Assembly: GCA_030789695.1 (NCBI GenBank)
Contig: CM061139.1
Coordinates: 102,656,037 to 102,720,036, forward strand
DNA length: 64,000 nt
Reading direction: 5' to 3'
Source of the DNA: Scilla litardierei
Lineage: Eukaryota > Streptophyta > Magnoliopsida > Asparagales > Asparagaceae
Below are positions 33,212 through 43,402 of the stretch, in pieces (positions within the stretch are counted from its first letter, which is position 1; each line of letters begins with the position of its first letter). A program made the translations under genes and the position numbers. The notes under the pieces are model-generated. The model was not told the DNA's origin. It saw only the letters and a list, made by a program, of their open reading frames with translations, and did not search any database.

Positions 33212-34858
33212 CCCTCTCAAAGACTCCGGGGCAGGACCAATCCTCGCCACCCAAACCGGAGAGGGGCACGGGCCGAGCTGCGTACTCGCTCCCCCCCAGG
33301 AAGACCTCCGGGGCAAGTTCACTGAGCTTGGCCACCCAAACCGGAGCGCCATATGCGGGGTAGGCGACGGCCCAATACCCGTCCGACTATAGAGGCTGCG
33401 GGGAGGCGACGGCCCAATACCCGCCCTCTCAAAGACTCCGGGGCAGGACCAATCCTCGCCACCCAAACCGGAGAGGGGCACGGGCCGAGCTGCGTACTCG
33501 CTCCCCCCAGGAAGACCTCCGGGGCAAGTTCACTGAGCTTGGCCACCCAAACCGGAGCGCCATATGCGGGGTAGGCGACGGCCCAATACCCGTCCGACTA
33601 TAGAGGCTGCGGGGAGGCGACGGCCCAATACCCGCCCTCTCAAAGACTCCGGGGCAGGACCAATCCTCGCCACCCAAACCGGAGAGGGGCACGGGCCGAG
33701 CTGCGTACTCGCTCCCCCCCAGGAAGACCTCCGGGGCAAGTTCACTGAGCTTGGCCACCCAAACCGGAGCGCCATATGCGGGGTAGGCGACGGCCCAATA
33801 CCCGTCCGACTATAGAGGCTGCGGGGAGGCGACGGCCCAATACCCGCCCTCTCAAAGACTCCGGGGCAGGACCAATCCTTGCCACCCAAACCGGAGAGGG
33901 GCACGGGCCGAGCTGCGTACTCGCTCCCCCCCAGGAAGACCTCCGGGGCAAGTTCACTGAGCTTGGCCACCCAAACCGGAGCGCCATATGCGGGGTAGGC
34001 GACGGCCCAATACCCGTCCGACTATAGAGGCTGCGGGGAGGCGACGGCCCAATACCCGCCCTCTCAAAGACTCCGGGGCAGGACCAATCCTCGCCACCCA
34101 AACCGGAGAGGGGCACGGGCCGAGCTGCGTACTCGCTCCCCCCCAGGAAGACCTCCGGGGCAAGTTCACTGAGCTTGGCCACCCAAACCGGAGCGCCATA
34201 TGCGGGGTAGGCGACGGCCCAATACCCGTCCGACTATAGAGGCTGCGGGGAGGCGACGGCCCAATACCCGCCCTCTCAAAGACTCCGGGGCAGGACCAAT
34301 CCTCGCCACCCAAACCGGAGAGGGGCACGGGCCGATCTGCGTACTCGCTCCCCCCAGGAAGACCTCCGGGGCAAGTTCACTGAGCTTGGCCACCCAAACC
34401 GGAGCGCCATATGCGGGGTAGGCGACGGCCCAATACCTGTCTGACTATAGAGGCTGCGGGGAGGCGACGGCCCAATACCCGCCCTCTCAAAGACTCCGGG
34501 GCAGGACCAATCCTCGCCACCCAAACCGGAGAGGGGCTCGGGCCGAGCTGCGTACTCGATCCCCCCCAGGAAGACCTCCGGGGCAAGTTCACTGAGCTTG
34601 GCCACCCAAACCGGAGCGCCATATGCGGGGTAGGCGACGGCCCAATACCCGTCCGACTATAGAGGCTGCGGGGAGGCGACGGCCCAATACCCGCCCTCTC
34701 AAAGACTCCGGGGTAGGACCAATCCTCGCCACCCAAACCGGAGAGGGGCACGGGGCGAGCTGCGTACTCGCTCCCCCCAGGAAGACCTCCGGGGCAAGTT
34801 CACTGAGCTTGGCCACCCAAACCGGAGCGCCTTAGGCGGGATACCCGACGGACCAATA
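33212..34858. repeat. 212-bp tandem array, eight copies
   Basis: Units start with CCCTCTCAAAGACTCCGGGG at 33212, 33424, 33635, 33847, 34059, 34271, 34482 and 34694: periods 212, 211, 212, 212, 212, 211, 212. Copies are almost identical; differences are single bases or one C in a C-run. The last unit diverges near 34830. Each unit has internal repeats: CCACCCAAACCGGAG occurs twice about 85 bp apart and GGCGACGGCCCAATACCCG twice near its end. Long minus-strand frames cross the array only because the unit is stop-poor. Such arrays in Tat 3' regions are known seeds of satellite DNA. Confidence 0.97.
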
Positions 34859-36337
34859 CCCTCCCTCCCCCCGAAAGGGCCTGTCACCCCTCTCCTCAAA
34901 CCTCGGGAAGCTACTCAAGGACCGCGAATCAAGGCAACCCCTACGCAGAGCCACCCCTGAGGAGTAACGTCTGACCCCCATAAAGCCGACGCCCGAAATG
35001 ACTTGTCCAACCTAAAAGGACACTCGGGACAAACGCCACTGACAAGTGTCATGCATGCCTGAGGGGTCACATCACCCGTCACCCATCGGGAACGCCCCCC
35101 CTAAGAACGAAATTCCAAGACGGCCCCGACTCTCAATGAAGAGTAAATAAGGGCAGAAATTCACCATTATAAATCCCCCCCAGCTTCCTTGAGGGGGGGG
35201 GGGAGGAAGGCGAGAGGAAGGATGTGCAGAAAGACTAGTCGTTTTGCCACCCTCTCTCCCTCAAAATGCGCGGAAAATGCGAGCTTCGCCGACCGCCAAA
35301 ATAAACGATCCCCCAACAGGATATTCCCCTTACACGACGGTTGCTCAGCCTGCTGCTCCCCTCCTTCCTTTAGACAACTTAAGGCAGGGGAACTGGAGCT
35401 CCACTGGCATACCATGCCTCTCCACGGACGCCCTGCGGACGCAGGCGCGACTGGAAGACAACCCGATGGAGGGGACAGACCTGCCAAATCACCTCATCGG
35501 ACACCCCGGCGGCCGCCCGCGTTGCCCCAACCGAGGGAAACGTGTCCCCAAGCGCCGGCCTGCCCCAACAGGCTACTCCGCTTACACCAGTAGCACCCCC
35601 TTCCACTCATCGGCCTTCCCCGGGCCGTTTATGCCAGGAGGCCGCACAGGGGGGCAGCGGCCCGCGTCCCTTCGCGCCTACCACGCGGAGACTCCGGTCG
35701 AGGCGAGCAACGGGGCCCCGTGGGATAGAACAACCACCAAGGACTCCCTCTCCCCCCAATTCTGGGAACGAGGGCCAAAGCCACTGCCTGGCTCCGACGC
35801 GACCATCCACCCCTACACCGAGGGGGAACCCTCTGAATCCACTCCACGCCCCTTATCAGGGGCACGACACCAGAGAAAGGCGGATCAGCCGCGATGGGAA
35901 CCTCAACCTACCTAGAGCGACACACGGTTACGCCTACGGGCCGATACAATGTTGCGCCTACAGGCCGATTCAATGCTACGCCTACGGGGCGACCCTGTTT
36001 TATTAAACTATCAATAATAGCCGATGAAAAGACCGAAGACTAATCCCGTTTGACCACTAGTTATAGCTCGGGTACACCTAGACCCAAGCAACCCTCGAAA
36101 AGGGGGGCCACCCCGCTGTAAAATCTCTCGGACGCGCTACGAGAAATAAAGGGAGCTACCACGATTCCCCCAACGCCAGGATCGAAATAGCCGCACCAAG
36201 GCGTAACTCTAAAAAGAGAATTTATGCACGCACACAGGCAGAAAATCGCAGAAAAATGCAGATACCGACCCCGCGAATCGGCACTTTCTTTCGTTTTTAT
36301 AAAAAAGAGAGAGAGAAAGGGGGGAGCCTATACAAAA
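34859..36337. other. Tat non-coding spacer
   Basis: GC-rich, no recognised domain. A plus-strand frame of 223 codons from 35244 lacks conserved motifs and is probably compositional. Two notable bits: a C-run and a G-run around gcttcc near 35168-35200 that can pair as a hairpin, and three short repeats of a tacgcctacgggccgat type at about 35928-35990. Confidence 0.6.
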
Positions 36338-38509
36338 CTACTTGGCGCTTCCGCCAGTCACGACACCCTCTCCCTCAAGGGAATCTCCCACTGCCCCGCC
36401 GGCCTCCGGCTCGTCACCCTCCCCTCCGTCTCCATCCCCCTCCTCGTCGTCGCTGCATGTGGCGAGCCCGTCGAGGTCGATCTCTACCGGCGGGATCAGG
36501 CCCGCCAGCTTCTCCTTCATCCGAGCCAAACAGGCTTCCCATCCCTCCGCGTGGCCCTTCTCCATGCCCTCGGACATCGACTTTGCGAGGGCGGGGACGA
36601 CGGTTCTCTCCTGGTATGTCCGAAATTCCTCGACCCTACGGGCCAGCTCCTCCTCGGCGGCCTTGGCACGCCCCGCTAGGTCCTCCGCACGGGACTCCTC
36701 CCTTCTAAGGGCCTCCTCCAGCTCCTTCGCTCTCCCTCCAGCCTCGGCCGCCCGCTGCTCATGATCGGACACGACCATCTTCAGGCGCTCTACCTCGGCC
36801 TCATATCAGCCTCCCCGCTCCCTCTCCTTCTCCAGGTCTTCGCCATCGCTCTTACGAACGGCAGCGAGCTCGGCGACCATTCTAGCCACGGCGCCCTCGG
36901 CCTTATGTATGGCCGGCACGTGCCGCATCATCCCGAGCATCAAGTTGAGGATCTGCGTAAAGAAACGCCGAAAAGTAAACCCATTTAGGGCGTTCAATAA
37001 AACCCGTTGAAAACGGTCACCCGTCTTACATAACATACCTGGACGCCATGCATCACCGCGGTCCCGCACAGACCCTCAGGCTCCACCGCTTCCAGTGCCA
37101 CCCTATCGCGGGGCAGGAAAATGTTCTCCGCCAGCCTCGCCGCCACACCCCCCATCCTCAAACACGGACTCATCACTCGCCACTTTGTACGGCGCCCGAT
37201 GAAGCGCACCGTCAGGATAGCCCTCGACATCGGTCCTCTTGGCCTTAAAACTTAGGCAATGCGGCCTCACAGCGGGGGTCGGTTGGTGCCCTCTCGAGAC
37301 CGAACATGGGACAACCATAAGGCCAAGGGTCCCATCCTCCGGACCCGGTCGGGCCACTCGACGCTTCGGCCCTATGCGACTGACCGCTAGCTTCCGCCCC
37401 CTCCCCCCTGCAGGTGCCATGGGGCTAGGCGGCCTCGTTCGGGGCAGCTCCGCCCCTCCCCCTGTCGACCCTTCGTCCCCGCCCTCCAAGTCGATGATGG
37501 GATTCGCCACCCCCTCCCCGGCTCCGCCTTCCATCGGACCGGTTCCCCTTGGCGCGTCAGGCTCGGACGACTTCGTCGGCCTCTTCCTCCTCTTTGTGGA
37601 CGCTGGCACCCCAGTCGAGCTCCCCGCCCCTCCTTCCGCTCGTGACCTCTTGGGGCCGTCTCTTGTCGACGATCGCCCCGCCTGCTCCGAGGCCCGCTGC
37701 ATCATTTCCTCGAGGGACAGACTCATTGTGCCACCTGCCAAAGAGAGAAAGTTCAGCGTAAGAACATCAGAAGCATGAACACCAAAATCTCTCGTACCTT
37801 CGGGCCATGTATACGCCGTTATCATCTCAGCCCGAGAGAGCGTCCGATAATCTCGGCCCTCTGCTGGTATGGCCATTAAAATCTGGGCCACCACCTTCTC
37901 CTCGTCCCCCAATTTCACCGCCTCTCTCGCCTCGGGATTCAGCTCCGCCCAATCAGACCTTATCAACACTTTCTCCGGCACCTCCACAAACACATACTGC
38001 TGGCGCCACAACTTAATTTTGCCAGGCAACCCCCTGATGAGCGAATGCGTCCTCTTCGCGGACAGATAGTAGCACGACCCCAACCTCTTGACCGAGAAGA
38101 AGTGGCGAAATAAGGACAGAGATGGGCAAACCTGGTTGCTCAAGCACAGCACCAGGAACCCCACAATGGCACTGATGGCATTGGGCATCAGGCGATAGAG
38201 GGGCAGTTCCAGGAAGTTCAACACTTCCAGCAAGAACGGATGGGGGGGGAAGCGCAAACCTTGCTCAAACGAAGATACGTATACTCCCACCTCCCGGTCG
38301 CCCGCAAAACACACCCTTTCTTGCGGCTCAGGTTCACGAACCGAATACGGCGGCCTGACGTACATCGTGAAGATCTCCGCAACGGATTTCTTCAGCTCTG
38401 ACTTCACGCCCGCAATCTCGATGGGCACCCTTCCTGTCTCCGCGGCGGAGCTTCCTTCCCCAACTACCCCCGAACCCTGACCCCGAGATGGAGACATCGA
38501 AGAAGACAT
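36338..38509 (-). pseudogene. Tat antisense gene B (Transposase_28 type), lightly broken
   Basis: Minus-strand gene of three inferred exons. Exon 1 (38509-37798): ATG, then ELKKSVAEIFTMYVRPPY, EVGVYVSSFEQGLRFPPHPF, LLEVLNFLELPLYRL, SAIVGFLVLCL and LFRHFFSVKR, the Transposase_28-type domain. Intron 1 (37797-37735, 63 nt, GT...AG) is a multiple of three with no stop, so the frame reads through it. Exon 2 (37734-37039) is Pro/Gly/Arg-rich with a KRRKRP patch, then SVFED and, after a one-base frameshift, AARLAENIFLPRDR. Intron 2 is 37038-36953. Exon 3 (36952-36338) is a coiled coil with one in-frame stop and an acidic end. Paralogous to gene A (41700-39745). Function unknown; its promoter must act opposite to the LTR. 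Confidence 0.7.
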
Positions 38510-38964
38510 TTCTAAAACGGGCGTCTTACCTAACGGGTGCCGACGACTCGGGCGCTTGCGCTACTCCGCTGACCGCTCCCACGAGGTCGACTCTGGCAAG
38601 GTCACTGAAATCTCCTACGAGCCCTAGCTGCTTGTCAAAAAAAATTTTTTCCCATACAATCAGCTTTGCCCCCCTCCCCCCCTTACGATTTATTTAAAGC
38701 GTCTGCGCAAAGCATCGCGACCGTCGAGCCCAAGACACGCGTCACCAATCCGTGCCCTGTCCACCACCCACGTGCTCTGACGCTTCGCGTACTGTCAAAA
38801 ACCGTCAATTCCGTCACGCGTCAACACTTCAGTGGTCGGGCCGCCTCGATTCCCGCCCGCCGTCGAATCGCCAGGCTGACGTAAAGTCATGCGACCGCCT
38901 AAAATTCCCGCCCAAATCCCGGCGAAATGATTCCCCCGATTCGAAATCACTCCATGCGCCGCTC

Positions 38965-39300
38965 GATCCAGGGTTGAGTCCGGCCTCCGTCAGGGCGGCC
39001 ACCGCAAGGAGGCGGCGCTCGCTCCAAGGTTGAGTCCGGCCTCCGTCAGGGCGGCCACCGCCAGGAGGCGGCGCTCGCTCCATGGTTGAGTCCGGCCTCT
39101 GTCAGGTCGGCCACCACAAGGCGGCGGCGCTCGGTCCATGATCAAGTCCGGTCACAACAAGGAGGCGGGGCTCGATCCCAGATTGAGTCCGACCCCCACC
39201 GGGGCGGCCATACAAGAAGGTGGAACACGATCCATGATTGAGTCCGAGCTCCGGCAGTACGGCCAAAACACGAACGTCTCCCTCGCACCAATAAGGGTCA
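38965..39300. repeat. 56-bp degenerate tandem repeat
   Basis: About six units marked by g(t/a)TTGAGTCCGGCCTCCGTC or variants at 38973, 39029, 39085, 39140, 39181 and 39236 (spacings 56, 56, 55, 41, 55). Each includes AGGCGGCGCTCG. It lies between the two antisense genes, upstream of gene B and downstream of gene A, so it may include the promoter of B or the terminator of A. Confidence 0.8.
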
Positions 39301-39744
39301 GATCTCCGTCGGTTCGGCCTGAACAAGAACCCGCCCCACACCTTATCGAATTCTCGGTTCCAACCCCTGGCAAACTTCTGTATGAACCACAAATCCGACC
39401 CGCCACGGCACCTCCGGACCCCGAACTGGGCATTGGAGCATCACGACCACCGGAGAACACGACTCTTCTCAACTCCCCTCTCCCGAAGACTTCGGCAGAG
39501 CGAAGTTGGGGGCATTTACGTCCCTCACAGAGCAGACATTCTACGAGCAAACCAAGTAGGAATACAGTTCGACACAAGACAATAACAATGTATTTACCCA
39601 GAAACCACACCATACACTGGACTTTCCACACACTACAACAACACATTGTTTATAACCCTCTCACAAGAAGGTACGGCCCTCCCCAAACCCACGATTCTAG
39701 CGGCGCCGCCTTTCAACCGACCGATCTCGCATATCCTTAACCAC

Positions 39745-41700
39745 TTACCGAATCGCAGCCTCCTTAGCTTCTTGCAGCATCGGCACAACATGCTCGTCAT
39801 GATAGCGACGGATAGCGGCTTCGATCTGTTTGCCCTCAGCGTCCCGTTTTTCCTCCAATCGCCGCACCGCTAGACCCTTCTCCCTCTTCTCGGCCTCCAG
39901 AGTGACCTTTAGGTCCTCAATCCGCTGCCTCTGTAACCCGATCATAGACTCCTTGCTAACAACTTCCGAGGTATGCTTCGCCCGGATATCATCCCTCTCT
40001 CGCGTTACTTCTTGGAGCTGCTTCTCGACCACTGCTTTGGACGAATCGAAATACGCAGCCCGCCCCTTCTCCACCCCGTAGGCCGCCCTAACCCTCTCCA
40101 GCTCCGCCTCCGTGTCCCTCAGCTTCACCTTGACCTGCCCAGGATCGCCTTCGCTGCGTCCAGAGACGCCTTGGTGGCGACTGCGGGGGTACGGCCCCGC
40201 AGGGCTAACACGTTCGCGATCATCTACATAAATCTCGAATCAGCGAAACACGAATAAATATAGCCTGTGGGCGAAGAAAGAAAGCCGGCTTACCTGCACG
40301 ACGTGCCATATAGCCGAGCCACCCAGCCGTTCCGCCCCCACACGAATCAAAGACTCACGATCGCGCGGTAACACGCAATACTCCGCGAGACGCGCCGCCA
40401 CTCCCGCATCCTCGAACACCGACTCGTTACCGCCGACTCGAAAAGGAAACTTGTGGAGACGATCCTCGGGGTACGCCTCGACCTCTTCTCGGGTCCTCTT
40501 AAAGCGAATAAGGGCGCCCTCGCAAGCGGGACTCGACGACGCCCCCATCTCCCACAAAGGGATCCCGTAGGGCCACCTTTGAACCACAGGCCCTCGGCGA
40601 GGCGCGACCGCCGCTGGTACCCGCGGAGGGAAGGAGGGTCTGGCCCCCCGCTCAGGCGCATCCCCATGGAGATCCCTGGCGGGCCCACCGGCGGGGATAC
40701 CTTGGCCGACTGCCCCTCGTCCCGGGTGGGTCCTCTCCCCACCGGGGGCCCCGCCCCCACGTTCCCGGGATCCTGCCTCGCTAGCCACCCCCTTGCCCTT
40801 CCCACGGTGATCAACGTCCTCCGATATCGGGGCCCCGGCCGAACCTGACACCTCCTCCGGCTCCCTCATCGCGTCCCCACCTGCAAAAGGAAAAGAGAGA
40901 CAATCAGGGCGAGCCTAGCCCAAAGTTTACAAAAATTCAAAGATACCTAGGGTCCAAAAGTCCTGGGCGAGCCGACTGCTCAGCGTTAGACTCGCCCAAT
41001 GACGGCTCGCCTCGGGCAGCTCCTTCAGAATCTGAGCTTTGGCAATATCCTCCCCGGTCAGCTCCACCCCTTCATTTACAAAGGGATTCCGCGCCCCCCA
41101 ATTCGAAATCAGCGCCACGTCACTTGGCACCGTCACGAAGACGAACTCCCTCATCCAATCGCCGATATCGTCAGGCACCTCAAGGATGAGTTCTCGCCCT
41201 CTCCTGGCGCAAACGCGATGATACATCCCCCACTTCCGAACCACGAAGAAATGCTGGAACAACGCCAAGGAAGGACTCAAGGAGCAAGCAAGGCACAAGA
41301 TGACAAACCCCACTAACAAGCCCCAAGAACGGGGCGCTAAGGCGAATATCGGCAGCTCCAGGAAATTCAACAAGTGAAACAAATACGGGTGGATCGGAAA
41401 GCGGAGCCCCAACCCAAAGGACTGGACATAGACCCCGACCTCATTATCCCCCGGTGAACTCACCGCTTCCTCCGACCCGGGAACCCGCACCTCATAGGGT
41501 TTTCGCACAAACCGCGTGCGAATCTCCCTGATGTTGATCCTATCCAACCTACGTCGGGGAGACTCAATGTCTCTTGGTACAACGGATCGCCATGACCGTC
41601 TTTCCCTGGGCCGCCGCACCCCCGGCTGCGACGCCCCCTCGCCCGCCAACTCTTCCTCCCCCACCCGGCTACTTCCTCCAATCTCGAATCGAGAAGCCAT
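39745..41700 (-). pseudogene. Tat antisense gene A (Transposase_28 type), lightly broken
   Basis: Minus-strand gene of three inferred exons. Exon 1 (41700-40947): MASRFEIGGSSRVGEEEL, INIREIRTRFVRKPYEV, NEVGVYVQSFGLGLRFPIHP, LFHLLNFLELPIFAL, GLLVGFVILCL and LFQHFFVVRKWG. Intron 1 (40946-40881, 66 nt) ends TTTTGCAG. Exon 2 (40880-40294) is Gly/Arg/Pro-rich and ends RFKRTREEVEAYPEDRLHKF, GGNESVFEDAGVAARLAEY and LPRDRESLIRVGAERLGG. Intron 2 is 40293-40224. Exon 3 (40223-39745) has a frameshift near 40145, then a long coiled coil (VKVKLRDTEAELERVRAAY to VVPMLQEAKEAAIR). Exon order and motifs match gene B, but the sequences are well diverged, so the duplication is much older than this insertion. 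Confidence 0.7.
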
Positions 41701-42187
41701 TGATCGGAAAGGAAGGAAATTAATTGTTGTTACCTGTTGATCCCTTGAACCTGGAAGGCGATCGGAAGAAGATGGCCGGCGACGGAAGTGACAGATTAGC
41801 CAGCAAGCTCCCAACAGAAAAATCGAGCGCCGGAGGAGAATCGGAGAAAGACAAAAACTCCCGCCGACCGCCTCCCCAGACCCTTTTAGCGGTAAAGGTG
41901 GCCCCTGGGCCATCTCGGCCGTCAAAATTTCGCCACGCGGTGCCCATCGAGACGCCCCCGACACCTCGACTGGCGTAAAGGTCACCACATCCACGTGTCG
42001 CAAAATCAATCGCGGAGACGCTTCGATTTCCTCTGCCCCCCTTTCAAATCATAATAATGACCACTAAGGCGGGAGTTCCGAAGCCGCCGCCATCACTACC
42101 CGGTGGGTCCCAAGGCCCATATCGATGGTCCGGAGTGTTGGATATGGTTCGCCCTCCGAGCCGAGCCGGGCTACCGCCTCAGACTCG

Positions 42188-42202
42188 AAGGCCGGGGGCA
42201 AT
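42188..42202 (+). other. Tat polypurine tract
   Basis: AAGGCCGGGGGCAAT ends directly before the 3' LTR start at 42203. It is purine-rich though broken by CC; its position is the main evidence. Confidence 0.6.
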
Positions 42203-43402
42203 TGTTACGACCTAAAGATCGTAGGAGCCCGACTCCCGCCCGGATCCGCTAACATACCCCATTAACTCACCATTTCGCAAAAGGGCCACCGCCCCGAAAA
42301 TCCGGGGCATCATGGAGACAGGCGCGCCTTGCAGCGCTCCCCGAACCGGCCGAGGCGAACAACCGCAGCTGCCTGAGGCGAACAACCGCAGCCAGCCGAG
42401 GCGAACAACCGCAGCCGGCCGAGGCGAACAACCGCAGCCGGCAGAGGTGAACTACCGCATCCGCCCGACCCACTGGGGTAGCGCGCTTGGGGATGCTTGG
42501 GTAGCTAGGCCAGGCCTATTGACGGGCGCAGACGTATCCTTCCGTACCGACGGGCCATACCCCATGATCGATCGGGGGGCGCGGCCGGGCCGGACAACCC
42601 CCGATCGGAACGGCCCGTCCGATTCCCGCGAACCGCGGCGCCTAGAGTGACACAGCCAGACCTTTAGTTCGTCGCTAACGACAAACAGCCTAGGACAAGG
42701 ACACGACTGACACATACGTCACCCGACCGCCTGACAAAGCACCCCCAGGCGGCTGACCCGTCCGACAGTCAGTGCTTTCGGCCCTGACATCCCGACAAAA
42801 GCACCCCTTGGCCGTCGCGCCGCCTGACAGAAGCAGGTCAGAAACTCATGTTCCCGATGTCCTTGTCCGAAGCTTTCGCTGACACCCGAGCCAGCTCAGC
42901 ACGCCTAGTCATCACCCGTCAGGTATAAATACCCCCTCTCCTCTTACGGAGAGGGGGTTGAAGAATTCTCTCTCATTCTATTATCCACACACGAGCGCTA
43001 AGGTCTTCCATATCTTTGTTCTCCCACCTATAGCTCGTCACGCACGGCGGATACACAGAGAGTCCGACCGGCGTGTCCAGCCCCCCATTTTAAGCCCTAT
43101 TACTGACTTAGGCATCGGAGGGGCTAAGGGTTGAACCCCAACCCTGCCCTTCTGACGAGTTGTTCATGCTGCAGGAGAGCCTGCCCCTTGACCGGAGTCA
43201 GCTTCAGCCCCCTGCCGTCCAACCCTCCTCAGCGGCGTCCGACGAGATTCGACCCCGTGAGCATCACCGGCGACGGATCCGACTTCTTCACCCCACTAAT
43301 CACTTGTAAAACAGCCTACCCAAACCCTCATTTCCGTATAACCACCGTGCCCTTGGTTCCCCATAATACAAATTCATTGTACGCGAGTTCCACCTCGTAA
43401 CA
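42203..43402 (+). repeat. Tat 3' LTR
   Basis: 1,200 bp, TGTTACGACC to CTCGTAACA. By eye it differs from the 5' LTR at about 20-25 positions, mostly transitions, and by one C in a C-run. That is around 2 percent, the lowest divergence of any LTR pair in the window. Confidence 0.92.

Larger units (their letters stand above)
29084..43402 (+). mobile_element. Young 14.3 kb non-autonomous Tat element with antisense genes and satellite array
   Basis: LTRs of 1,201 and 1,200 bp (29084-30284, 42203-43402) are flanked by a perfect 5-bp duplication (aatgg) and differ at roughly twenty-odd positions by eye. Order: primer site, gag, protease, an 8-copy 212-bp tandem array, non-coding DNA, antisense gene B (38509-36338), a 56-bp tandem repeat, antisense gene A (41700-39745), polypurine tract, 3' LTR. 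No RT, RNase H or integrase motif was found in any frame. Retand of Silene and other Tat elements are known to combine antisense ORFs with tandem arrays in their 3' region (from memory). Two antisense gene copies in one element seem unusual. Movement would need pol from a relative. Confidence 0.9.

Noticed and set aside
33203..34751. Long minus-strand ORFs of 75-146 codons repeated through the tandem array
   Set aside because: They recur with the 212-bp period, have no domain, and exist because the unit lacks stops in one frame.
35244..35915. Plus-strand ORF of 223 codons in the Tat spacer
   Set aside because: GC-rich, low-complexity translation with overlapping open frames on both strands and no known motif.
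37239..37778. Plus-strand ORF opposite antisense gene B
   Set aside because: The minus strand carries the recognisable domain and splice sites; this frame is its complement.
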